Shown here: in pieces, positions 48,896 to 61,300 of the stretch | Layout of the letters: every line of letters begins with the position of its first letter | How positions within the stretch are numbered: position 1 is the stretch's first letter | Assembly (NCBI GenBank): GCA_026261815.1 | Contig: JAMPIT010000059.1 | Location: forward strand, 18,524,001-18,588,000 | DNA from: Monarcha castaneiventris obscurior | Taxonomy: Eukaryota; Chordata; Aves; Passeriformes; Monarchidae | Reading direction: 5' to 3' | DNA: 64,000 nt | Made by a program: the position numbers and the translations under genes | Notes under the pieces: generated by a model | What the model was told of the DNA's origin: nothing | What the model saw: only the letters and a program-made list of their open reading frames with translations | The model's database searches: none

Positions 48896-50139
48896 TCATT
48901 ATTTAACTTGGGTCAACAGCAGAAGAGGTACGAAATCAGTTCTTTCCTTCCATATATAAATATGTCTGCATGGAACTAATCTACTAGGTTTTGAAATCAA
49001 AAAGTACCACCTTGCCAAAGAATAGACAAGTAAGTACATACTTTTGAGAGCTATTTAATCAGGCTTTTCCCAAACATTCTTAATAACCTTTAAAGCCAAA
49101 TGCTCATTTTGAACAAACTATCTGATTTATGTTTAGTTGCCCTCTGGAGATTTTCATCATTCTCCTCAAACATAGTCTCCTGCATTTTATATTTGATGTA
49201 CCAAAAAATAACTGCAAAATTGAGATTTTAGGAAGTTTATAGTGGCATTTTATGTAGAGATGAAATAGAAGAACAACATAAATGCTATCAATAATAACAC
49301 TGATTTATTCTTACATTCTAAATATTAAATATCTTTGCATATTTTCAAAATATGATATTAACAATGACATTTCAATGAGGTTCAAAAATGTACCTGGGAT
49401 ATATAATTTTTAAGAAGCTTTCATTAAAGTGAAATTACTGCCTAAAACAATGCTGCAAGTCAATACTATGATCATCTTGGAATGATGTACAAGTTATCAT
49501 TAATTTTTATTTTCAAGGATTAATTCTTGCAGAGACCTTATGTTTGAAAATTCTTGGTTTATAGCATTTTTGAAATGAAAATAAAAGCTTATTTTGATTA
49601 ATCATTTTAAATACTGTTAGTATTATTAATCTAACAAACATAGCTGCTTGTAGGTAAACACTTATATTTTAAATAATTGCTACTTCATGTACTATTTTAA
49701 GAACGTTTTAAGAGTTCACAATCAACAAGTAAATGTACACTATCTGAAGTGTTAAATATAGGGAAATTTATGAAATTCCAAATTTCTTAAGCATGCCTAG
49801 AATTAGAGACTGTATACACAATCATATTATTCCCTCCCATAACTGGCACACAAAAGTTTGAATATCACTGCAGCAATCTTATTCCTCATTTCTAGGGTAT
49901 GTAGTATGGGGGGAGTATGAGGGAAAAGGATACAGTTCAGGAAGAGTCATTATTGTATAAGACACTAAACCACCTCTCAAAGGTGGTCAAAGATAAGCCT
50001 CATGTTTGCCATCACAATAATCTAATATTGATATCAAATCACAATCAGTCTTCAGAGAAAGAAGATATTTAATTACGAAACTTCAGGCAAATCAGACCTG
50101 CCATCTGTTTGTGCTTGAGTCAGTAAAACCACCATTTGA
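48896..50139. other. AT-rich non-coding DNA, 1.2 kb
   Basis: Nothing recognised. Confidence 0.5.
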
Positions 50140-50144
50140 TAGAC

Positions 50145-50768
50145 TGTCTTGGAGTGACTCTATGATGTGTAACCCCTATCATGGCTCTATGCCAAAAAAT
50201 TAATTTTGTGCCTTTTCTGTGCCTTTAAACTGAGCTTGAGAGGGGAGAAAAAAAAAACCAAATGAACTTTTCAAAGCAGTTCCCAAGGACACAGAGGTAG
50301 AGGCTCCTCTGCGTTCTCCAGCTGCGGTAGCATGAAGGAAACACCCTGCTTGCTTCTTCAGCCAGATTCTTGGTTTTATTCCCTTTAGCTCTAGTGTGTT
50401 TCCTGGGACTTTGTTTTTTTCCTTTTTTTCTCTTCTGGACTGTTTCAATAACATCAGAACACATCAGGAGAGTTCTCCTTCAGGCCTGGAGGTGGTCCTA
50501 CGGCCTACGGCCTCACCAACCCAGCTCCGAGGAGGAGAGAGATCACATCTACATAAGGACTCTGAAATTTCCCAGGTTTCTCTCCACAGCGAGAGATTTT
50601 ATTATTTAGCATTATTATTCTTTTCCTGTGTGTTTGAAAGAAATAAAAACTATTTATTTTAACACTTTCTTTTGAGGAATTCTTTTTCCCAAACCTGGTG
50701 GGGGGGAGGGTGGCTGTAACCTGTTTTTCTATCAGAAAAAATTGCTAGATTTTGGCCAAACTGGCACA
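50145..50768 (+). mobile_element. Complete solo LTR with a perfect 5-bp target-site duplication
   Basis: 624 bp from TGTCTTGGAGTGACTC to TTTTGGCCAAACTGGCACA. TAGAC occurs immediately on both sides (50140-50144 and 50769-50773). A 5-bp duplication is usual for ERVL-type and some class I elements. GAAATAAAAACT at about 50640 provides the polyadenylation signal, preceded by TTATTATTCTTTTCC, and the G-run at 50699 lies in U5. The remembered songbird LTR with the same end has CCAAACCAGG-type sequence there. No internal viral sequence remains. Open frames at 50200-50662 on both strands belong to the LTR and are not genes. Confidence 0.9.
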
Positions 50769-50773
50769 TAGAC

Positions 50774-53700
50774 AATAACTTAGGGAAGAATATATGTATG
50801 TAGTACATATCTACAAGATCTACAAGCTGTACAAAACTTTAAAATAATTTGAAATTATCAATAAATTTTCCCACACCAGAGACCATAAAAAGTATCTGGC
50901 TCAACAGCTACCATCCTACTTTTTTTGATTTCTAAATTATGGAGGATCACCAAGGTTCTATATGCTGTTTTAATACAAGTTAACTAACGCTTTTGCTGTA
51001 AATTTTCATCCATTTGCTGTACTCTTATTTATGGATGAATCAATTCATATTTTTAAGCTGAAACCTAAATGATATTCTAAAGAGCAGGGATCATACGTAA
51101 ATGAAAGCAACAGTAAAGAATGATGAAGAATTTTCTTAATGGAGTGGCTGTCAATTTATTTCTAATAAAAATAAATAAATGAAGTCAAATATTCCTGTAT
51201 AGCCAAAATCAAATGTGCAGGATAGAAGACTGATCCACAGTGGTAATTATCTCATTATTTCAGGGCCCAACAGTTAAACATAATGAGATGAATCCAAGTA
51301 TGTAAAAAATTTCAGTCCATGTTGTTTAAAAAATTGCATCTGTTAAGGTTGAACTAATTCCAAGGTGATTTCCTAGGATAGGTGACATTCACAACTCTTC
51401 CGTAGGTAATAGTCATGAAGCAGTAAAGACACAAATCTAGTCTCTTAAACCTGAGAGATTAAGGGAGACTAAGAGACTGAGATTTTCATCTCTTCTCTTT
51501 GAAACAGAACTTGCTAGCTAAAGAAGCCAAAGTGCCTGTAAGTTACATTAAAATAAATTGGATTGACCACATATAGATATTTATTATAAATAATGCTTTC
51601 TTAGCCAGAAGAAATAGTCTTCCCAGATTTTGTCTGTGCAGCAAAAGCTCTGCTGAGTAATAAACCAGATAATGAGATTTTCAATACGTACAAGCACATT
51701 GCCAGGTAAATAATTCTTGCTGATTATATGGTTACTTAAAAATTGAATTAACATTCCAAGATCTCAGTTTTATTTCTTTCCATTAAACACAGTTTGCATC
51801 AGGGTTTATTAGCTATCGTTAAATAGTTACTGAAGCTTAATATAAAATAATATAATCATGTCATCAGAGGATAAAATAATTATATTCAGTATAAGTAGGC
51901 GTGTCACTAAAAAGAATAGAAAAGAGCAACTGATTATTAAAGACTTCTAAAATGTTATCTAGGATAATAACATACTATCTCAAGTAGTGTAGTGACCAGT
52001 TTTTTTACCAGGGCATCTACATAAAGCAGCAAAAAATACTATATAAGTATGAAGAGAAATTATTATAGTTTGGATAAAATAATTCAATTATATCTGATAT
52101 CTATAGTTTACATCAGCAGAAATGGCTAATAATGTATTGTTCAGGAAAAATATTTTTCTGGAAAAATTTGGAGGTTTTTAACGGTATGGAATGTATGGAA
52201 TATCACAGATATTTAAATTCAACAAATTTATTATCACAAAAAGGAAGAATGAATTAAAAAAAGGTCACAAAAAAGTATGCTTCTGGAGTGAATATTGACA
52301 GGTAAAAATTATACATATAGCAGTAACATATAAAAAAATTAAATTACAGGAAATCTGAATAGTTTTATGGTAAAAGAGTTACAGCCCAACATTCAGATGT
52401 TTTTTAAAAGTACAAAGTTGTTTACATTGCGTAAATGTTAGAAAGGCTTCCATCCAGATCAGTTGAGTTGAAGCTGAAAAGCACACCATGAAAAGTGTTT
52501 CACTGTTTGCTGAAATACCAAAACTAATCACAAATTATAAGCCATAAACATTTAACTTTTCTCCCTTACCTTCACTTCTTCCCATATCAGTCAGTGGGGA
52601 GCCCTGTTTTTATCTATAGTGGTACTACTTAAGGAGGAAGTGACTCTTATATTGCTAAATTTACCTAAATGCTTTCTTGGGATATGAAGATATGTAACCA
52701 AGTCCAGACAGTGCTTCTGCAACCTAGCAAAAGAGGACAGGCAAGGAAATTCAGAATGCCCTGAGTCTGACGGATCCAAGTGACTCATCCAAAGATGGTG
52801 CTGTGCCCCGCTTCCCGCTAGCCTGCCTTAGCACCATGAGCGTGTAAGCCATTGCACACCTGGACATTAACTTTAGCCCAGCATCAGGGAATTACTGGAT
52901 TTCTTGGGGGTTTTGACCCAGATCATTGTACTACTGAAATTACTTTGTTCATTATACTACTGGCTTGTATTTGTTACTGTATTTCCATTTAGAGATTTTT
53001 TTTTTCTTCCCTAAAGCTGTTAGTCTGATGTCTGTTACCATACTCAAAACTTACAGCTTGGCAAGGTTATGTTAAACCCTTACTTCTCCTCAGGATCTCC
53101 TAGGGAAAACACAGGAATTCTAACCAATTGAATTTGATTTTCTAAAGATTAATCATGAAATTAATGGTGCCACTGTTACAGCAAGCTATGCTTCCAGCTT
53201 TCCTTCTGAAGTCCACAGAAAAGTCATCAGCATAAATATTTTACTAAGACAGAATAGATAATATAATGTATAAAGCTTAATTTAAATATAGCTACAGGTG
53301 AAGTCATCCATCTAGAAACAAGACACACAGACCAGATCGACAGTATAAGTAATATAAATGTAACTTTGAAAAGGTAAGGGTGAGGGTGTTCATAAATAAT
53401 TGAATAGGGCTTCTCAGTGACATGGTCTGGTCAAGACAGCTCATATTGTTCATATTGCTGGCAAATTAATGCAGTCTTGGAACTATCTTAAAGCAGACGT
53501 TTATGCAATTTACGCACTTGATATGTAAATATGGAGGCACTGTCACCAGTTTAAGTGTTCAGACTTCAAAAGGATGTTATATTATTCAAAAGGATTTAGG
53601 AAAGAGATGGAATTAATTGAAATACAGACAGAAAAAAAGAAAAAAAGGTTGTGCACTGAAAAAATTAAAATATTCGATATACAGAATTGATCCAAAAGGA

Positions 53701-56700
53701 AAATCTGTAAATGAGAATTTATTGGAAGCATTTCTGATACGAAAAACCCTATATATTTTGCAAAAAAACCCCACAAGCATAACAAGGTCTTGTGACAGAG
53801 AAAATGCAGCTAGAAAAACATTGTGTTTGCATTTTCTTTTAATGACAATGAGAATAAGGGACACTTGTCCCTTGCTTAGCCTTGTATTCTTCCTTCCTTA
53901 AAGCAATTCATATTTCTTTCTTTTTTTGAAAAGCTTTTTCACTCAAGCAAAAATTGGACACTGTGAACATTCTCAAGTTTAGATCTATGATTTGTTTTAT
54001 ACACAAAACAGTTTAGACAATTACTAATTAATTCTGCTATATTTATTTTGCAAAAAAAATTTTGAAATGGGTATACAAACAGAGCAGCCAGTTCAAAACA
54101 TAATGGGAAACATTTTTTCCCCAAGAATTCAGGTTAATATCAAAGCTCTTAAATGGATCTCAAACAGCCATCTAAACACCAGACAACAAAGGCGATAATT
54201 TAAAAAAACCCAACACCTTAATCTAATTTTAACTTGGAAGATATGAAAGAAACAGAGACTAATTCCTGAATTTTTCTATGGGATATAATATTCCTAAATG
54301 TTTTGACATTATCTCAAGTGTTTGGTTGGGTTTGTTTTAAATGCGTTTGTTAATAAATGGTATAGAACATACAGTCATGGTATAGGACATAGACATTTAG
54401 AAAACATTTTTCTTATAATTATCAAAAGAAATAAGGAAATTTATTTCAAATAAAAACTTTGATTTTTTCAAATCTTTATTTTCGAGTGGCAATCTCCTAC
54501 AATTTTGAGCAAACATAGCTTTTAGTTTAAATCAAAATTGTATGTGTTCAGACATTCATTATTTCAAATAATTTATTTTGATGCTTAGATGTCACAACTA
54601 CAATAATGAATTGAACTTAGTTATTGGTCAAATGAAACTCCTACCTAAAACAGTTGTCTTTAGTTCTACAAAATATAGGATAGAAGCACCTCAAAGCAAT
54701 GAGATTGGGAAGATAACTCACATTTGGCCATGTTCAAAGAAGAATGTGCTTCTAATTATGTCACGTACCTCAGTTTGAATAAATGAACTTGAATTCAATT
54801 CATTATACTTGGACAAGTAAAGTTACACTTGAAGTAGAATTTCAGTTAAGAGCACTAATTAAAACCAAAAGTGGGTGTGATTCAACATAGTGGAAGTGAA
54901 GCCAGTGTTGTGTACTTACAGAGAATACTATGCAGTAGGAAAATTACATTAAACATTATAGATGTCTATTGCCTACCAACCTCCACAACAGAGACTTTAG
55001 ATAATTATTGTTCAACTGCAGCCCCCTACAATGATTGTTAAATCGGCTAGGACATCTTAAAAAATAAGCTAACTTTCCACCCCTGCCCCAGGAAATAATT
55101 TTGATTTAAAGGCCCTTTAGTGGTATTACCAAAGACTAATCATTATTATTCAAGTAACAAAAGCAGTCTTTCTTTTACATCTTGATATATATATTTTTAA
55201 TAGCATTTATGAAAAAGAATGTGCCAAACTTTTATTCTGTGCTATCTGCAATTCTCTGTAATTAGTTGAAGAATGAAAGAGATTAATCTTTTACCTTTGG
55301 ACAAACAGTTTTCTTTCAGAACTGCTGGAATTGCAGAGAAGAAAAACAATCAAATTCAGGTTTTAAGATACTAAAAAACATTAATAAACATATCTAAAGA
55401 TTTGAATAACAGTAGCAGCAGCTCAGGTTCAATTGAATCATGGATTGATAACCAGCTACTACAGAAATGCAGCACAGTAACCTGGGAAGTTCAGTCTTGA
55501 TGACCCAGAGAAGACAATGTCTAGCTCAGTCTCTCATTTCTCTTGCTGGCATAATGCAGTCACAAATCTGGCCTCTGGGTGCCTCCTAAATAGAAAACTC
55601 CTTACAACAGCTTTCTGCTACAACATGCATGGGAGTTCTTTGACATATTTTCAGTTTTAATTTTGAATAGAGATCAAACATTTGCTTCAAGCCATACGCA
55701 TGTAGAAGGGTTCTGTGGAATTTAGCTTTGATTCAAGCATTGCAGGCTTAAATCTATGACCCACAAAAATTGGAAATAAAATATGTGAAGAAAAAAGGCA
55801 CTGTAAAATCTGGCCTGAAAAAAAGGCTATCAAAATATTCACGTCCTAAATTGTCAAAGACTAAGTACTTCTGTCATCTGACAGCACTCCTGGAGCTCTT
55901 GTAAAAACATAATTGTACCAGATGTAAAGCAGATGAAATATGTATTTTCATCAATTTAACAAAATGGAGAATAAAAATGTAATAGCTTTTACTCATTTTG
56001 TTTCATAGCATTGATCAAAGCCAGAAACTGCTTGCCAAAAAAAGGGAACAAGACAGATGATTTTGTTCTTCCTATGTACTTTTTTTCACATTAAGGAATA
56101 TTTCTGCATATCTTCTTATTTTCATACTATGGCCTTACTACAAACAGCTAGAAAGTCAAGATCCATTTTCACAGTTATATAAGTTAAATTATTTTTTGGG
56201 GTTTGTTTTGGTTCTTTTTTTCATTTCAGATAAATGATATGTGGCCTATATTCTTCCTCTGGGATACCATTATGACTAGTTTCTCTTAATTTTGTATTGT
56301 TTCTTTGCTACCTATAAAATCAGGTGGTTTAATTCTGAAATCTATTTTGATGCTGAAAGTGAAGGAGAAGGCAGAGATATTCAGTGAAAGGAGTGCTATG
56401 GATTTAAATCTTAATAGTCACATACAAAAATATTCTCAGATGAGTATGGTAAATTCTAGTTAGATCTCACAAGCACCTCCTTTCTTCTCAATGATGTTGA
56501 CTGCATCTGAAGTCTGATTGGCCACATACATCCATAGCACACATGTATTTCATGATCTCTACTTTGGAATAGTCTGTTCAAAACAAAATAAGATGCAAAG
56601 GAAATTAATTAGAAAAATACAGCAGCCTATGAAGCCTAGAAGAAGGTCATGAATAGATATAGTAACAGGCAGAGAAAAATTCTGTAACCAAGAAATACTT

Positions 56701-57609
56701 TAAACAGTGAATGATTGGAGATACCTTAATAATAATTTCTTTCTATCCTTCTTTCATACTAAGCTGCTTGCTAACAGAACAAATATGACTATCAATAAAA
56801 TATGGTTAGAATAATAAATCCTGGTGTGGTAATCATCTCATTACCCTGTTAATTTTGAGTAGAAAAAAGAATCACTACAATTAACAAGACCAATACTTGC
56901 TTGTAGCTCCTTGGACATGGACACAAAGACTCGCAATGCTGAAAACCAGAGAGAGTTGCTATGCTTTTCAAGGCAGCAGCAGCCAAGTATAGAAGTTTTA
57001 GTATTAATACATATAAACTGTATTTCACAAGTTATTGGACAGAACATGATATTAATATAGAAGTGTTCTATGGCAACAAAATGTCAAATTTCACCCTAGG
57101 TACTAGGGAACATATGTACTCTAATCACAAGTAACAGGAAAACAAGGGTGTTTAGGCCTTCCTCAGAGCTATAATCATAGTGTTAGCGCATGGAATCTGT
57201 GCTAGAAAAAAAAAGGTAGTTTTCAGAGGAAAAATTTGTTAATCAAATACAATGGCATACCAAATAACAAGTCACCATAGAGGGGAAAAAACCACAAAAA
57301 AATTCCCCAAACCAACCCAAAAACTAAGGACAAGTAAGATGGCAGATAGGTTATTGCAGAAAGATCAGTATTGAATTCAGTATACAAACTCAAATTTGTA
57401 TCTTGAAAATTTTGTCATTTGTCTCAAGTCAGAGTGTGTACGAAAAAGGTTATGGTAAAAAGGTAAAACGAGCTGTAATGAAAAAAGTTATCATATTTGA
57501 AGGAATTCTTAAGGGACTCAAAGAAAGATTAGTGCAGGGAATAGGAGTGATCTGTACCTTCTAGCCATGGTGAGCATATTTACTCTATAGAGCAATCTAA
57601 GTATGATGG
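50774..57609. other. AT-rich non-coding DNA, 6.8 kb
   Basis: No exon, LTR end or CR1 tail was found. Frames such as 53617-53901 (94 codons) are AT-rich and lie opposite other open frames. A slightly GC-richer patch at 52790-52860 was examined without result. Confidence 0.45.
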
Positions 57610-58130
57610 GACTGGAGAATGGAAAATGTGGAAATTCTTTTAAAGGGCCACCTGCAAAACTATAAACAAGTAAGACTGATGTATGTGTGAGGCAAGTTAG
57701 CAGAAACCATAAGAAAAATATAATTAGTGGACTCTTATATAAATATGACAAGTTGAGGAATAGTCAACATGATTTCTAAGCAGGATCAGCTATGAAGTCA
57801 GCCCAGGGAATTCAGTCTGTGAGTACATGGACATAGTAGGGTCATTTGATATAATCTTTGATTTTATTAAGAGGCACTTAGCAAATTCATTTATCAGTTT
57901 TCTAAGGAAAGAGCCATAAGACGAAAGATCTTGCAGAGGATAAGTAATTAGTTCAGAGCTTGGTTTGGATAGTACAAGCAGATGGTCAATTTTTATAAAA
58001 GGGTGTTTAGAGATATCTGTGTCACATCCACTGCTTATATTAAATGTTTGTATGAATCAGCTGGTAAGGGAGACAATGGTGAGGTGATGCTGATGGTCTC
58101 AAATTATTCAATTTAGTAAATACGAGAGCT
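57610..58130 (+). mobile_element. Old CR1-like LINE remnant: reverse transcriptase palm
   Basis: Heavily decayed. Readable blocks in the right order are: an approach region with CAAGTTAGCAGAAACCATAA (57689), RNSQHDF at about 57755, then EYMDIVGSFDIIFDFIKRH at about 57820. The last of these corresponds to motif A (CR1: Y-x-D-F-x-K-A-F-D). The motif C neighbourhood reads DADGLKLFNLVNTRAKS from 58086. Stops and frame changes are frequent and the 3' UTR is missing. The high divergence indicates an insertion older than the other CR1 copies here. It could belong to an older CR1 or L3-like lineage. Confidence 0.6.
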
Positions 58131-58673
58131 AAGAGTAGGTGCACACAGACTTTCAGAGGATCCTTCTTTTGGAGGGCTGGTACCCACCACACTGAAAATG
58201 GGATGTAATGAACAGGTCTCTCCACTTTCTGGATCCTTTCTTATGCTTTTCTAAAAGAAATTATGCTGGAAAAGTGACAAAAAAAGGAAAAGTATTTCCT
58301 GATTTCTATTTACTGTGCATAAAACAAGATGGACAAGGTAAAGACATGGACCAAAAAGGTCTAAATTATTTGGAGGAGAATAGGTTTTATGGCAAAAAAG
58401 ATAAAGTTCTTCCCTCTCAAGCACGAATTAATTTCTTCAAAATTGTCATTCAATGAGCTGTAATGCAAGTCTATGCAGTATTTACTTGGAACTTATTTCA
58501 AGCCTAATGACTGTTATGTTCTGAATTAGCCAGAGAAGGTAAGAGGTTCACTGCTGGGTGGTAGGAGAGCACTTTCTGAAGTCTGCTCATTTGCTATCAT
58601 TTCTACTAGGTTCTCTGAACTTCATATTTACTTCATAAAAGTTCGCTCAGGACAAAGGCATAGAAAAGTTACC
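58131..58673. other. Non-coding DNA
   Basis: An 82-codon frame (58208-58456) is lysine-rich with no recognisable family and is probably chance. Nothing else seen. Confidence 0.4.
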
Positions 58674-58677
58674 TATG

Positions 58678-59098
58678 TGATGCCTGAGGTGGCCACCTAA
58701 AAGTAGAGACTAGACAAGAATAAGAGAATAAAGGTAGGTATTTATTTGAAGGGCCTTCAAAGGTAGACCCTGGGCAGTCAAAAGGCTACACCCAAGATGG
58801 ACCCTGGGTCACGGGTTTTTCTCACTTTTATAAGTTTGGTTCATTTGCAGATCAGGGTTAATTCTCCAGTTATAACCTCAGTTCATGATGTACTTACCCC
58901 AAGGTTTCCCCCCCTTCAGGGACTTTTAGTTTACACATTTTGGGGCCTGGTGTCCTTGATGTGGAAACCTAGAGAGGTTTGTTATGTCTAACCAGCGTGA
59001 GAGAACAGCAGATAAGAGGCCACAAGAAACATCAGAGTTACAGAGTAGGCAGTACAGGATTTGAAAAATATAAAAGTTAAAACCTAAGGCATCATTCA
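58678..59098 (-). mobile_element. Solo LTR, second copy of the family at 19455
   Basis: Minus-strand reading aligns end to end with the LTR inside the CR1. It shares TGATGCCTTAGGTTTTAACT, TAGACATAACAAA, CCCAAAATGTGTAAAC, GGAGAATTAACC, GCAAATGAACCAAAC, TATAAAAGTG, a CAAATAAATACCTACC block and TTCTTGTCTAGTCTCT. The plus-strand ends are TGATGCCTGAGG and CATCATTCA. TATG flanks it on both sides (58674-58677 and 59099-59102), a 4-bp target-site duplication like that of the first copy. The four bases TTCA beyond the inverted repeat are included on the basis of that duplication. Confidence 0.88.
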
Positions 59099-59102
59099 TA
59101 TG

Positions 59103-59413
59103 TCCATTTTTGTGACACTTAACCTCCCATCCTTCAAAGGGAAAGACCACTCAAGCTGATTCATACTCTGATAAAAGAGATGAAGTACGTGGTCCACGCA
59201 TTTGCCCCTTGTGCATGCTCTCAGATCATCTGCTTTCCTCCTTCCTTTTGCATGGAAAAAGGTGGTGAATTAGGAAAAATGAGTTAATAAGGACTGTGCT
59301 AAGGTAATTTGCAATAGAAGTGCCAACTTCTGCATGGAAAGAACTGTTTGATTTTTGATAGTTTGGGTTTTTTCCCCGACAAGCTCTCACAGCCCTATGG
59401 TGTCTAACAAGCT
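59103..59413. other. Short non-coding interval
   Basis: Nothing recognised between the LTR and the antisense CR1 tail. Confidence 0.4.
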
Positions 59414-59540
59414 TTCACAGAATCACAGAATCACCAGGTTGGAAGAGATCTTCAAGATCATCCAGGCCAACACCTCAACTAAACTAAACCATGGAATGGA
59501 ACATCACATCCAATCTCTTTTTAAACACATCCATGGATTA
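59414..59540 (-). mobile_element. CR1 LINE, antisense 3' UTR tail
   Basis: Plus strand reads TTTCACAGAATCACAGAATC, ACCAGGTTGGAAGAGATCTT, CATCCAGGCCAACACCTC and CCAATCTCTTTTTAAACACA, which is the reverse complement of the CR1 3' end with its duplicated ATTCTGTG terminus. It is severely truncated. It is the only CR1 fragment in the window that points to the minus strand. Confidence 0.9.
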
Positions 59541-59930
59541 AAAAGCTATGATTATCCTCCCCTGCAACCTGCCTGCAGCCCTGCCCATGAACCCAGGAGC
59601 CCATTTCAGCTCAACCTGAGGACTGAATTCTGTTGTAGGTATGCCTGTCTCTGGCCTGTTTCCAAACTGTTGTTTCGATTTCCTGGATTGAACTAGGACA
59701 TGGATTGTTACCTTGCTTCACGTGTTACTCACTGGATACTTCATGGGACCTGCTGCTGTCACCACCCTACTCTCATGCAGCTCAAGTGCTTCGGGACTGC
59801 CTGGCTTGTGCTGGGGTCAGCCTGCCTCCCAGCTCACTTTTTGGGGAGCAACTCTTACAGCTCCCTGTCACATGTAACACTTTCCTTTTCCAACTTCCAA
59901 AAGTATTTAACTTGCTGAAAATAACTTCAG
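59541..59930. other. Mid-GC block, unclassified, possibly an old repeat
   Basis: Richer in G+C than the surroundings, with CCTGGATTGAACTAGGACAT, CTTCATGGGACCTGCTGCTG and GCTTGTGCTGGGGTCAGCC. The texture suggests a dispersed avian repeat that I cannot name. Several short frames (59355-59696, 59700-59918) cross it without motif content. Confidence 0.3.
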
Positions 59931-61300
59931 AAAAAAAAAAAACCAAAAGAAGGCTTAAGAGGGTAGGTTACGTGTCCTCTGCCTGTTAGCAGCTCTTCAA
60001 GGATCAAAATGGTCACTGCTGCCTTTCCTGCTGACAGATAGTTCTTTGAAATTTAAGGTTGCAATCCACTGGGGGGAAAATGCATTGCAGTCTCATAACT
60101 AATCACATCACTTCTTACACCGATTGAGTTTAATCCTTCCGCTCCTAAGGAATGCCACTGTATTAGTTCTTACAAGCAGAAAACTATGTGTTCTCTATCA
60201 ATAGAACTCTTAGTAGAGTGGCAGGTGCATACACAGAAAAGAATTGTATTTATGCAAATAAAAATAGTCCTAAACCAGAGAAACAGTCTTATGGTTGAAT
60301 AAGTCCCATTAATTGCAATTAAAAGCAGTAAGTTAATGCATTGTCTTTAAGCTCTATAATAATGATACTTACATTTGAGGATCCAATAGGTACTAGAAGG
60401 TTCTAGCAAAGTCCTGATACTTTAAGGTCCCATGTCCAATACCAAGATTACTTGTGCTGTTTATAATCAAGTTGCTCTTCCCCTTCTTTCAGTGTAAAAG
60501 AAACTGCCTAGTTCCACCTTGTTATTATCATTTTTGCAGCCTTTATTTTTAGAAGTTATAATATCCCCTTCTGTCAAGGAAAGAGTGATGTACTTTACTC
60601 ACTAGAGAGAAGCAATGACATATTTTATAGATATAAGATGAGTTCAATGTAAAATTGGTTAATAGTTTACTGAGATTTATTTACTGCATAGAAGACAAGG
60701 TCAGACAAAACTGTCAGGGAGATCCTCCTGTTGAGCCATGAGGTTCAGAAAGGACACCCTTGAGTTCTAAGCTCCTTCCCGGAGTGGAGTTTAGGTGCAG
60801 CTGAATCCAGACCTGGTGCCAATTTGGTCAATGGTTTATATCTAAAGGATTATGTATGCACAATGAATCCTTTATATCACTTTGCTAAGATTTCAAAGTT
60901 TCAGTGCACTTATTCCCCTGTCACTCACTGAGTATCTGACATGATAAGGATTCTCTCAACCTCAAGGAGTAACCCAGAGAGACATCCCTAATCAAGGGGA
61001 GATGCTGGCATGCAGCCTGCTGTCTGTTCACTGTTTTTGGAACAAGATGGTTGACTTATTATCAAATTTGTACACCAGCCATATTTTCAATGGTGCTTGC
61101 TCAACTAGCCCTCAGCTATTGTGTTGTTATCTGTCTCCCTAGAGCCCAACTGAAGGCAGCTGCAGCCATCATGACCAGTGTGACTTCTCCTTAAGCACAA
61201 AGGGGGGCGGGGGAGCACACCAACACACCTTCCAATCTCTTTAAATAAGATCAGTCCTTTTTTCACCTAATAATTCTTTTGAGCACTTGTTACTGTTTGA
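59931..61300. other. Non-coding DNA with a possible decayed LTR at 60573-61240
   Basis: The interval 60573-61240 has features of an antisense LTR (TTACTGAGATTTATTTACTGC, AACCCAGAGAGACATCC, a G-rich tract GGGGGGCGGGGG at 61201), but no clear ends or duplication could be set. It is weakly supported. Confidence 0.25.

Noticed and set aside
50200..50662. Short frames on both strands
   Set aside because: Contained in the solo LTR at 50145-50768.
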